Made by a program: the position numbers and the translations under genes. Below the pieces are notes generated by a model. That model did not search any database. It was given only the letters and a program-made list of their open reading frames with translations, and was not told the origin of the DNA. DNA of 64,000 bases from contig NZ_JAGIPG010000003.1 of NCBI RefSeq assembly GCF_017877055.1, positions 248,001 through 312,000 on the forward strand, in the 5' to 3' direction. Origin of the DNA: Neorhizobium galegae (GTDB taxonomy: Bacteria; Pseudomonadota; Alphaproteobacteria; Rhizobiales; Rhizobiaceae). Positions 51,621 to 59,746 of the stretch are shown here, piece after piece; positions within the stretch are counted from its first letter, which is position 1; every line of letters starts with the position of its first letter.

Positions 51621-53402
51621 TCAGAGCAGGGGCCGCTCGGCGGCGCGTGCCGGCCAGGTGGCGATGGGTTTCGATTGCCCCCTCATCGACACGGTCAGCC
51701 GGGTGAAGCTGTTGACCGAGGTGTAGAGGCTGAAGAAACGGTCGAGCACCGCGCCGAACAGGAAGGCAGACGGCCGGTCGATGGCGGCCGGATCGAATTC
51801 CAGTGCGATCTCGGTGCCGGGCACCATGCCGCCGCTGCCGAGCCGAGCCGTCGAATTTTCGGCCTTGATGCGGATCAGCGCATCGACGAGCTGCTTGGTT
51901 TCCGGACTGTCGCGGAAGGCATAGAGCGACAGGATATCCTTCAACGCCGCGCCGTCGTTGTCGAACAGGGAGAGATGATTGAGCAGCAGGTGCGACACGA
52001 GCCGCCAATTGCGGCCTTCCTGATCGTTCATGCGGACCGAAGGGGTCGGCGGGATCAGCGCCTCGGCGCCGGCGACCGCCTCATGGCCCGAAGCCAGTTG
52101 CAGGAACGGGTGGCCGCCGCCGAAGGGCAGCTGTTCCGGCAGGTCGCGATTGAGGCAGAGCGTATCGACACTTGCCACCGCATCCATCGGTCCGGCGAAG
52201 CGGCGATTGCGGTCGACGAAAGCGATCTCCATGTCGCTCGTCCCGTCGTCCTCGTCGAAGCGGCGGTAGGCCTGCCAGTAGGAGGCACTGTTGCCCGCCC
52301 GCTGCGAGCGGCCGAAGAACGGCTGGCAGAATTCTTCCTGTCCGCGGGAGCCGGTCAGAAGCACGCGGTCGACCGAATAGATTTCGCGCGTCCTCTGGCG
52401 GCGGGCATCCGGCAGAAGGCGATATTCCGTGCGGGTGCCGTCGACCGAAATCGGTTCGCAGGTCTGGCGGAAGAGGTTGACGACCGGCGTGGCATTGAGG
52501 GTGAAATCACGGGCCGAGACGGCGCGTTCCAGCTTCGCGTCCGTCTCATCCAGATAGATGAAGATTTCCAGCGCTTCACCCTTCCAGGCGTCGAGGCCGT
52601 GGAGGTCGAGGAACAGGAATTTCTGCGGCAGGGCGAAAAATTCGGTCAGCAGCCGGTAGCCGATGAAGCTCGGCGCCGGATAGGGCAGCATCGCCTGTTC
52701 AGGTTCGAAACCGACCGGCTTCAGGTTCCTGGCGGCTAAGAAGATCGGCTCGCGGTCATCGGCGTGTTTTGCAAGCGCAATGCCGAGCGTGTGGTTGGCG
52801 AGCAGTTCGTGGATCGCCACGGCCTGCTGCCAGGGCGACGGGATATGCAGCCGCAGCCTGCCGACGCCGAGCTGCCCAAAGGGTTTGCGCGGATCGAGCG
52901 CGCGGACCGACAGCCGCAGGCAGCCGGCAACACCGGAATAGGGCGACAGCGGCCCATTGATCGGCTGGCCGGACAATGCGGCAGCGGCGATCTCGATCGG
53001 CGCCACATCGACATCCTGGGTGGTGCGGAACCGGCAGGCTTCGCCGCCAATCGGCTCGGCCAGGATTTCCGTATGGCGCGGTACGGTCTGCACCGAGGCA
53101 AGCGTGGCGCTCGGCTTGAAGCGCACGATGCTCATCGAGGGGAGCGGTGCCAGATAATGCGGATAGAGCGTTTCGAGCAGTCCGTCCGTCAGTTCCGGGA
53201 ATTCGTCGTCGATCTTCTGGCGGACGCGGGCGGCGGAATAGGCGAAGCTCTGGATCAGCCGCTCCACATGCGGATCGTCCGCGACGTCGCCGGTCATGCG
53301 CAGCCGGCCGGCGATCTTCGGGAACGCATCGGCAAACCGCGCCGCCCGCCGGCGCAGCGCCAGCAGCTCGTCATTGTAGCGGTTGAGGAAGCCTTCAGCC
53401 AT
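51621..53402 (-). CDS. tssF: T6SS baseplate protein TssF
   Basis: 593-residue wedge subunit. It starts MAEGFLNRYNDELLALRRRA, then PKIAGRLRM, VERLIQSFAYSAARVRQKIDDEFPELTDGLLETLYPHYLAPLPS and near the end LGAVLDRFFSLYTSVNSFTRL, all typical of TssF/ImpG. ATG 53402 is chosen over an upstream start because the homology begins there. It overlaps the tssE stop by 8 bases. Confidence 0.95.
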   Translation of the reverse strand: MAEGFLNRYNDELLALRRRAARFADAFPKIAGRLRMTGDVADDPHVERLIQSFAYSAARVRQKIDDEFPELTDGLLETLYPHYLAPLPSMSIVRFKPSATLASVQTVPRHTEILAEPIGGEACRFRTTQDVDVAPIEIAAAALSGQPINGPLSPYSGVAGCLRLSVRALDPRKPFGQLGVGRLRLHIPSPWQQAVAIHELLANHTLGIALAKHADDREPIFLAARNLKPVGFEPEQAMLPYPAPSFIGYRLLTEFFALPQKFLFLDLHGLDAWKGEALEIFIYLDETDAKLERAVSARDFTLNATPVVNLFRQTCEPISVDGTRTEYRLLPDARRQRTREIYSVDRVLLTGSRGQEEFCQPFFGRSQRAGNSASYWQAYRRFDEDDGTSDMEIAFVDRNRRFAGPMDAVASVDTLCLNRDLPEQLPFGGGHPFLQLASGHEAVAGAEALIPPTPSVRMNDQEGRNWRLVSHLLLNHLSLFDNDGAALKDILSLYAFRDSPETKQLVDALIRIKAENSTARLGSGGMVPGTEIALEFDPAAIDRPSAFLFGAVLDRFFSLYTSVNSFTRLTVSMRGQSKPIATWPARAAERPLL

Positions 53403-53904
53403 TTGCCGCCTCCACCAGGAACCGCTGTGTGGACGGATCGATCGTCGACTCGAAGCTGATCGGCGGCATGCCCTCATGCAGGCGAAAGCTCGCCTGGATG
53501 CGCATGCGCAAAGCCCGCTCCGTCATCGTCCGGCTCTTCAGGATCGTCACGCGGACGTCCGAGAGGCGCGTCTCGAACAGCGAAATGCGGCGCTCGATCA
53601 TCTGGGCGAGCTTGAGCTTGGCCTCATCCGTCACGAGGTTCGCCGATACCATGCCGTCGACCCCGTAGCTCACAAGCGCGTCCTTGAGCTCGGCCAGAAT
53701 GGCGGGCGGCGCTTCGGGGCAGCGGCGGGTATTCAGCAGGGCTTCGAGATCGCGGCGGATCGATTCCCGCATGTCACGGACCTGATCCGCGAGGTTCATC
53801 GGCGGATCGAAGGCGCGATCCGGCGCCTCGTCGATCAGCCGGTCGAGGATCGAACGGGCGAGAACGCGGTCACGCGGGCGATATCGTTCGAGCGGATCAG
53901 CCAT
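53395..53904 (-). CDS. tssE: T6SS baseplate protein TssE (gp25-like)
   Basis: 169-residue gp25/GPW family protein. It has an N-terminal SILDRLIDE motif, RESIRRDLEALLNTRRCP near 62, the conserved VSYGVDGMVS near 93, and MIERRISLFETRLSDVRV with the family's ERR-I-FEPRL-like core near 118. It starts sheath assembly at the baseplate. ATG 53904 (MADPLERYRPRDRV) is preferred; the frame upstream is antisense to other reading. It overlaps tagJ and tssF by 8 bases each. Confidence 0.92.
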   Translation of the reverse strand: MADPLERYRPRDRVLARSILDRLIDEAPDRAFDPPMNLADQVRDMRESIRRDLEALLNTRRCPEAPPAILAELKDALVSYGVDGMVSANLVTDEAKLKLAQMIERRISLFETRLSDVRVTILKSRTMTERALRMRIQASFRLHEGMPPISFESTIDPSTQRFLVEAANG

Positions 53905-54727
53905 GGGCGACCTGTTTGCGTTTGGCGACCGCCGACGCGGTTTCGAGGTTTTCGGTATCGTGGAAGGAGACGAGTTCGTCTCCGGCAAGGAAGCAGCGCT
54001 GGCCGCGGCCGGTGGTGATCCCCGCCGGTTCTTCGATCCAGTCAGTCTCGCGGCCGAGGATCAGCGCCGGATCGGACGCCGTGCCGTGATAGATGGCGGG
54101 CAGCAGCACGGGCGCCACCGCGCCGTCGATCAGCGAAAGTTCCGCCCGCCGGAAGGCGAGGTCGCGCGGCCTTGCGATCGGTTCGACGGTGAGTGTCGCG
54201 ATTTTGGTGAAATCGATCCAGAGATAGGCGCCGCCGGTCATGATGACTTCCAGGGCGTGTGGCGTCCGGTCGTCGAGGTCGCGGAAATCGGAAACCTGTT
54301 TGCCGTTCCAGAGCATCGGGCGTTCGCCGCGCTGATCTTCCAGGGCCGCGAGCGCCTCCCTTGCGTCCGCCGAATCCCGCATCCGGTGGGCGATGCCAAG
54401 GCGAACCGCAAGCCTGTCAAGATCGCTTGGCCCCTGGGGGAATTCCGGCACGGCGCCGCTCCGGAACCAGGCGTCGCGTGCCGCCATGCCCCGCAACTCG
54501 TTGCGCAGAAGGGCAAAGCCCATGGTCGCATCGGGCGCGAACGTGACGGCGAGGCTGCACTGATTGTCGGCGCGCTCGTAGTCGCCGGCAAGCACCAGAA
54601 GGTCGATATAGAGGTGGCGGGCCTCCTGGTCCGACGGATTGGACTTCAGATGGGCCTTCGCCATGTCGAGTGCGGCGTCGAGCGCATCGTCGCTCAGGGA
54701 TTTGGCGATGCTTTCGGAAAGCGTCAT
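53897..54727 (-). CDS. tagJ: T6SS accessory protein TagJ (ImpE)
   Basis: 276-residue ImpE-family protein. The N-terminal helical part has TPR-like helices (ALDMAKAHLKSNPSDQEARH and LVLAGDYERADNQCSLAVTF). The C-terminal beta-rich part has ALEVIMTGGAYLWIDFTKIATL and RRAELSLIDGAVAPVLLPAIY. In other species TagJ binds the TssB N-terminus or ClpV and may help sheath turnover. It overlaps the tssC-like gene and tssE by 4 and 8 bases. Confidence 0.9.
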   Translation of the reverse strand: MTLSESIAKSLSDDALDAALDMAKAHLKSNPSDQEARHLYIDLLVLAGDYERADNQCSLAVTFAPDATMGFALLRNELRGMAARDAWFRSGAVPEFPQGPSDLDRLAVRLGIAHRMRDSADAREALAALEDQRGERPMLWNGKQVSDFRDLDDRTPHALEVIMTGGAYLWIDFTKIATLTVEPIARPRDLAFRRAELSLIDGAVAPVLLPAIYHGTASDPALILGRETDWIEEPAGITTGRGQRCFLAGDELVSFHDTENLETASAVAKRKQVAHG

Positions 54728-56118
54728 GCGGACATCCTCTCGGTATTGGCAACGGGACGGCGAACGATCTGGTCCGGGTTCGCAGTCTCGGCGATGAGGT
54801 GGAAGCTCGTGGAGACGTCATCGAGCTGGAAATGCGGCTGCATGCGGACCGTGCAGGAGAAGGTGCCCGGCTTGCCGGGAATTTCCGCGACGGTGATGCC
54901 GGCGGAGCGCAGGGGAAAGCGGGTGCGCAGCGAAAGATCGGCGTCGTCGTTGCCGAGCGTATATCCGGTCAGCCAGTCATCGAGCTTCCGCTGGATGGAG
55001 TTGGCATCGGAGAGCTGGCCGATCTCGTCGCGCATGATCACCTTCAGATAATGCGAAAAGCGCGAGGCGCAGAGCACGTATTGCAGCATGGCGGCGAGCC
55101 GGGCGTTCTGGCGCGCATGCTCGTTGGAATAATGCGGCGGGGCGTGCAGCGACTGATTGGAATTGAAGATCGCCGAGGCCGAGAGATAGGTGGTCGCGAC
55201 CGGGATCAGGCCGAGATCGCAGAACTGCTGCTCCTGAACGCTCGTCAGGCGGATTTCCACCGGCGCCTGGGTCGAAAGCCCGCTGCTTTCGGTGCCGAAA
55301 TCGTAAGGGCGCAATTCCGATGTGCTCAACAAACCGCCGTCGATCCTGTCCTGGGTGACGCCGCGGATATCGGCAAACCAACCCGACTCGATGAAATTGC
55401 GGATGACGATGGTGGCGAAGGCGAAGGCGCCATTGCCCCAGAGCAGCGAACTGCCGTCCGCTAAGACCTCCTCGCGGAAGGGAAAGCCGTCGTTACGCCG
55501 GCGGTCGTAGGGCTCGAGCGGCGCGCGCATCAGGATCCGCGGCCCGACAAGGCCGAGGAAACGCGAGTCCTCGCGGGCGCGAAGCGCATTCCAGCGGATG
55601 CGGGTCGGATCGTTGGCGAGCCAGGAAAAATCCTGGACGCGGCCGAGTTCGTGAAAGTCCTCAAGCCCGAGCGCCTGGGGCGAGGCGCCGGCGACGAAGG
55701 GGCAGAAGGCGGCTGCGGCCACCATGCCGAGCTGCGTCAGGAGGCTGACGGCATCTCCGCCCTTCGGTTCTTCCGGCGAGAAGTGGTAGTCGCCGATCAG
55801 GAGCCCGTAGGGTTCGCCGCCCGGCGTGCCGAACTCGCGGCTGTAGATCAGCTCGAAGAGGTGGCTCTGATCGAAATCCGAGGCGCGTTCCATGTTCCGG
55901 GCAAGCTCTTGCGCGCCGATGCTCAGAAGCTTGATTTTCACATCGCCGCTCGGGCCGGATGCGCGCACGAGCATGGCAAGGCCGCGCCACCGGGCCTCCA
56001 TTGCCTGGAAGTCGGGGTGATGCAGGATCGCGTTCACCTGGGCGTTCAGGGCCTCGTCGATCAATGCGATCAACCGGTCCGCCCGACGCCTCCATTCTGT
56101 GCAAGAACCCATCGTCAT
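54724..56118 (-). CDS. tssC2: T6SS TssC-like paralogue (TssC40/ImpD type)
   Basis: 464-residue EvpB/VC_A0108-family protein related to TssC ([62 protein letters not shown]). It is clearly diverged from the sheath TssC encoded next to it. A. tumefaciens carries the same pair (TssC41 and TssC40). The true sheath partner of TssB is the 493-residue copy; the role of this one is less clear, perhaps a baseplate-proximal or cap role. An 11-bp hairpin in the 115-base gap upstream may lower its expression relative to tssC. Confidence 0.9.
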   Translation of the reverse strand: MTMGSCTEWRRRADRLIALIDEALNAQVNAILHHPDFQAMEARWRGLAMLVRASGPSGDVKIKLLSIGAQELARNMERASDFDQSHLFELIYSREFGTPGGEPYGLLIGDYHFSPEEPKGGDAVSLLTQLGMVAAAAFCPFVAGASPQALGLEDFHELGRVQDFSWLANDPTRIRWNALRAREDSRFLGLVGPRILMRAPLEPYDRRRNDGFPFREEVLADGSSLLWGNGAFAFATIVIRNFIESGWFADIRGVTQDRIDGGLLSTSELRPYDFGTESSGLSTQAPVEIRLTSVQEQQFCDLGLIPVATTYLSASAIFNSNQSLHAPPHYSNEHARQNARLAAMLQYVLCASRFSHYLKVIMRDEIGQLSDANSIQRKLDDWLTGYTLGNDDADLSLRTRFPLRSAGITVAEIPGKPGTFSCTVRMQPHFQLDDVSTSFHLIAETANPDQIVRRPVANTERMSA

Positions 56119-56197
56119 CCTGGTTCAAATCCGGGCCGTTCCCGGAAAATGCGATTGCGTTTCCGTCTGGAGCTGCGTGAAACAAAGGCGGAAGGAT

Positions 56198-56225
56198 CAC
56201 GCGCGGCGAGGGGACGCCGCGCGTG
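56198..56225. terminator. Strong 11-bp hairpin between tssC and its paralogue
   Basis: CACGCGCGGCG and CGCCGCGCGTG are exact reverse complements around a 6-base loop. The hairpin lies a few bases after the tssC stop (56234) within the imp transcript. No T tract follows on the minus strand, so full termination is unlikely. It could attenuate the downstream genes or protect the abundant tssB-tssC part of the mRNA from 3' decay. Confidence 0.45.
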
Positions 56226-56233
56226 CCGTCGCA

Positions 56234-57715
56234 TCAGGATTTGGAGGGTATCCGAGCGACCATCCGCAGAGAGGTCGTCAACTCCTCCATCTGCAGCCAG
56301 GGGCGCATCCAGGCCACCGCATTGTAGGCGCCCGGCTTGCCAGGAATCTCCTGAACGGTGACCCTGGCATCGCGCAACGGGTATTTGGCGCGCGATTCCT
56401 CGCCCGCCTCGTCATTGGCGTTGACGTAATTGGCGATCCAGCGGTTCAGCCAGGCCTCGCAATCTTCCGCTTCCATGAAGGAGCCGATCTTATCGCGGCC
56501 CATGACCTTGAGGTAATGGGCGAAGCGGGACGTCGCCATCATGTAGGGAAGACGGGCGGAGACCGCCGCGTTGGCATTGGCTTCCGGCCGGTCGTAAAGC
56601 TTCGGCTTGTGGGTCGTCTGCGCGCCGAAGAACACGGCATAGTCGGTGTTCTTGTAGTGGCAGAGCGGCAGGAAGCCGAGTTTGCCGAGTTCGGCATCGC
56701 GGCGGTCGGTGATGCCGACCTCGGTCGGGCACTTGAGGTCGAGATCGCCATCGTCGCTGGAGAAGATGTGCATCGGCAGGCCTTCGACCTTGCCGCCGTT
56801 TTCCGCGCCGCGGATCGCCGTGCACCAGCCGCTCTTGGCGAAGGCCTCGGTCAGCCGCGTGCCCATGACATAGGCTGCATTCATCCAGCAATAATTGTCA
56901 TGCGGCAGTTCGCCGGTATTGGAGCCGCCCGTTTCGTCGTAGTTGAATTCGTCGATCGGGCTGGTCTTCGGGCCATAGGGCATGCGAGCGAGGACGCGCG
57001 GCATGGCGAGCGTCACGAACCGCGAATCGTCGCTGTCGCGGAAGCTGCGCCACTTGGCATATTCGACCGTATCGAAGATCTTTTCGAGGTCGCGCGGCTT
57101 GGCGACTTCGCGGAAGTCCTCGAAACCGAACATGCGCGGGCTGGCTGCGGAGATGAATGGCGCGAAAGCGGCGGCGGCGATCATCGACACGCCCTGCAGC
57201 AGCTGAACGTCATCAAACGAATTGTCGAATTCGTAATCACCGATGAGCGCGCCCATCGGCTCGCCGCCCGGCGTGCCGAACTCGTCTTCATAAACGGACT
57301 TGAAAAGGCGCGACTGGTCGAACTCGACCGCCTTGGCCAGATCCTTGGAGATTTCGCGCTTGGAGGCGTTCAGCACGCGGATCTTCAGGTTGACGCTGGT
57401 CTCGGTGTTCTTGACCAGATAGTTGAGGCCGCGCCAGGCGCCTTCGAGCTTCACGAATTCGGGCGCCTGCATGATCGCCGCAAGCTGCCTGGAGATCGTC
57501 TTGTCGATCTCGGCGATCGCATTGTTCAAGGTGACGGTCAGATTGCGGTCATAGGTGACCGTGCCTTTGAGGGCCTGGTCGGTGAGGGTGCGCAGGAGAT
57601 CCTGGGCGCGGTTCGGTTCCGTCTGGCGGGTCGCCGCGACCACCTTCATGAGAAGGTCCTGATCCGGAACGAAATCGATCTGTTCCGTCGTTTGCAGTTG
57701 CGTGTCAGCGCTCAT
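56234..57715 (-). CDS. tssC: T6SS sheath large subunit TssC
   Basis: 493-residue contractile-sheath subunit. Family hallmarks are [29 protein letters not shown] near 70-98, the [22 protein letters not shown] segment near 140, [33 protein letters not shown], and [19 protein letters not shown] near 415. With TssB it forms the sheath that drives the Hcp tube outward and is later recycled by ClpV. It lies 123 bases after tssB, a gap with two short dyads (57747-57769 and 57809-57830). Confidence 0.95.
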   Translation of the reverse strand: MSADTQLQTTEQIDFVPDQDLLMKVVAATRQTEPNRAQDLLRTLTDQALKGTVTYDRNLTVTLNNAIAEIDKTISRQLAAIMQAPEFVKLEGAWRGLNYLVKNTETSVNLKIRVLNASKREISKDLAKAVEFDQSRLFKSVYEDEFGTPGGEPMGALIGDYEFDNSFDDVQLLQGVSMIAAAAFAPFISAASPRMFGFEDFREVAKPRDLEKIFDTVEYAKWRSFRDSDDSRFVTLAMPRVLARMPYGPKTSPIDEFNYDETGGSNTGELPHDNYCWMNAAYVMGTRLTEAFAKSGWCTAIRGAENGGKVEGLPMHIFSSDDGDLDLKCPTEVGITDRRDAELGKLGFLPLCHYKNTDYAVFFGAQTTHKPKLYDRPEANANAAVSARLPYMMATSRFAHYLKVMGRDKIGSFMEAEDCEAWLNRWIANYVNANDEAGEESRAKYPLRDARVTVQEIPGKPGAYNAVAWMRPWLQMEELTTSLRMVARIPSKS

Positions 57716-57838
57716 GTCTCAAATCCTTGTTCCGGGGAGCTGCGCTCTCGAAGTGTTGACGCCTTCGAGGAAGCGGCTGCTCCAACCAACAGATGGGCGG
57801 GAATTCAAGGCGCGCAGTCGCCCGCGCGCCGGTGACAC

Positions 57839-58354
57839 TCAGTTGACCGCGTCTTTTTTCTTGTCGCTGCCGAGCTGGGCGACGAGCTGGGAAAGGTCGG
57901 CCTTGTTCTGCAGGATCTCCTCCAGGAGCCGTTCCAGCTCTTCGGAACGGTCGGCCTTGCTCATCAGGTCGCGGAGTTCGTTGCGGGCATTGAGCAGGGC
58001 TTTCAGCGCCGGCACCTGGTTGACGACGGAGCCCGGTTCGAAATCCTCCATGCTTTCGAATTTCAATGAAACCGGAAGCTCGGTTCCGTCGTTCTGCAAT
58101 GTGTTCTCGACGGAAATGGTGAGCCCCGGGGTCATGCGGCGCATCACGTCGTCGAAATTGTCCCGGTCGATCTGGACGAACTTGCGCTCGCCGAACGGTT
58201 TCAACGGCTGGGTCGGATTGCCGGAGAAATCGCCCAGCACACCGACCACGAAGGGCAGTTCCTTCACCACCATCGCGCCTTCGGTCTCCACTTCATATTT
58301 GATGTGGACCCGGGGTTTGCGAACCCTTTCCAGTTTCTCATGCACACTTGCCAT
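57839..58354 (-). CDS. tssB: T6SS sheath small subunit TssB
   Basis: 171-residue sheath subunit. It starts [26 protein letters not shown], followed by [14 protein letters not shown] near 40, [15 protein letters not shown] near 65, a central [18 protein letters not shown] and a C-terminal helix ending [22 protein letters not shown] 58354 follows AAGGAG at good spacing; an upstream in-frame ATG at 58375 is rejected. It pairs with TssC. The gap to tssA is 89 bases, long enough for mRNA processing but without a clear terminator. Confidence 0.94.
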   Translation of the reverse strand: MASVHEKLERVRKPRVHIKYEVETEGAMVVKELPFVVGVLGDFSGNPTQPLKPFGERKFVQIDRDNFDDVMRRMTPGLTISVENTLQNDGTELPVSLKFESMEDFEPGSVVNQVPALKALLNARNELRDLMSKADRSEELERLLEEILQNKADLSQLVAQLGSDKKKDAVN

Positions 58355-58443
58355 CGGGATTCTCCTTCCTGCCATCGGCAGATTACGAATTCAGACTTTT
58401 GTAGATTGCTGTCGGGCGGCAGCCCGCATGCGGTCGTACCCCC

Positions 58444-59514
58444 TCAACCTCCCCTGTCGGCTGAGGGCTGGATGCCGGCCGCCGTCAGCACTGCGTTGCG
58501 CGCATGCTGCTCGGGCAGGAGCTCGGCAAGAAGCTCGGAAAAATCCATGCGGCCGCGGCGCACGAGCGTCTCGATCGACATGGAAATCGGTGAATGGGGT
58601 TCGGTCCGGCGAAAATACCGCGCCACCGCGATCAGCAGATCGAAGGCCTCCTCGCGGGAACGAATCGTTTCGGCGGTGACCGGTCGGGGCTGGGCAGCAG
58701 GCTCCGCTTCGGCCTCGTTCGTGTTGGCGGGATTGAGATCCGGCTTGTGCGATGCCTGCTGTGCCGGAACAGGAACGGAGGCGTCAATGCCCGCCAGAAC
58801 GCGAATTGCAGAAGCCGCCTCATGCAGAACATTGCGTGTATTCGAACTCGGCGGCGCCTGATCACCGCAGCGGGCGTCAAGTATAGCGACCAGACGGTCG
58901 AAAGCGGCGATGCATTCCGTGAGTACCGTCAGGTGGCCTGACATGCGTGCGACACCCGCTTCCGTCGCTGCCTGCTGCAATTCCTGGCGCCGCTCGCTCT
59001 CGGTCGCCCGCTGGGAAAGCTGGAAATCCCAAAGCGAAAATTGAGCGAACTTGCCGCCAGGAATCAACGAAGTCAGACGGATCGCCTGGATGATCGTTCC
59101 TTCGCCGCCGACGCCGTTCAGACCGGCGAGGGGCGCAAACCGTTCCTCCAAATCGTCGTCGCCGATCGAATGCAAAGAGTCAAAATGGTTGTCTAAAAGC
59201 GACATCATGGCCTCATAGACGTCCCGCAATCCCTCGAACCCTCGCAGCCGCAACTGAGCCTCGGCCAACCAGGCCAATACTTCGATGTCCTTGCTCACGG
59301 AAGAAAGGATTTGCAATCCAAGATTGTTTACGTCATGCCAGGCAGGTGAAAGCCCAATAGTTTCACCCGGAACTATTCCTCGCTCGGCGGTTCTTGCGAC
59401 GCTTCTGGCGTCCTTAATTCTATAGTATATTTCACGCACCGAAGTATTAGTTCGGACGTTTTCTCCGCATGGAGCATTTTCTTCAAATGGATCGGCTATT
59501 TTTGGCACATTCAC
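58444..59514 (-). CDS. tssA: T6SS protein TssA (ImpA N-terminal domain)
   Basis: 356-residue TssA. The ImpA N-terminal domain (about 8-130) has SPAWHDVNNLGLQILSSVSKDIEVLAWLAEAQLRL and GLRDVYEAMMSLLDNHFDSLHSI. After an Ala/Pro/Glu-rich linker (about 240-285), a short C-terminal helical domain follows (REEAFDLLIAVARYFRRTEPHSPISMSIETLVRRGRM). TssA primes and coordinates tail-sheath assembly. It is the first gene of the imp operon. The first 40 codons are markedly AT-richer than the rest of the locus, continuing into the AT-rich divergent promoter. Confidence 0.92.
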   Translation of the reverse strand: MNVPKIADPFEENAPCGENVRTNTSVREIYYRIKDARSVARTAERGIVPGETIGLSPAWHDVNNLGLQILSSVSKDIEVLAWLAEAQLRLRGFEGLRDVYEAMMSLLDNHFDSLHSIGDDDLEERFAPLAGLNGVGGEGTIIQAIRLTSLIPGGKFAQFSLWDFQLSQRATESERRQELQQAATEAGVARMSGHLTVLTECIAAFDRLVAILDARCGDQAPPSSNTRNVLHEAASAIRVLAGIDASVPVPAQQASHKPDLNPANTNEAEAEPAAQPRPVTAETIRSREEAFDLLIAVARYFRRTEPHSPISMSIETLVRRGRMDFSELLAELLPEQHARNAVLTAAGIQPSADRGG

Positions 59515-59601
59515 GCTATCATATTCTCCAAAAATGGGAGCATAAATTCGCGGTTCGTCATCCTGTTGATCATATACTGGCTTGTCAAGCTCCCGAAGAC
59601 G

Positions 59602-59619
59602 GTGACAGTTTCATGACAA
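59602..59619 (-). promoter_or_regulatory. Pho-box match in the divergent T6SS promoter region
   Basis: Read on the minus strand the site is TTGTCATGAAACTGTCAC. The PhoB consensus is CTGTCAT-4-CTGTCAC with A/T-rich spacer: both heptamers are present in the correct 7-4-7 layout with only the first base of the first unit deviating. It lies 88 bases upstream of tssA, oriented towards it, and 128 bases from the clpV start on the other strand. This suggests phosphate-starvation control of secretion. The rest of the 232-base region is AT-rich; a TTGACA at 59639-59644 lacks a good -10. Confidence 0.5.
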
Positions 59620-59746
59620 CTATCGAGATCGTTATTTTTTGACATAGCGCAACTTTTGATCTGGACAAGGTCTGGTGAGCGCCCTAGTTGTTGCCTCGCA
59701 TCTCGAAAGAACACTGCACCCGACGAAAAAATACAGGGCTTGCCGG

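Noticed and set aside
59500..59520. Sigma-54-like GG/GC element (TGGCAC) near tssA
   Set aside because: Spacing between GG and GC is wrong by one base and the site lies inside the tssA coding start.
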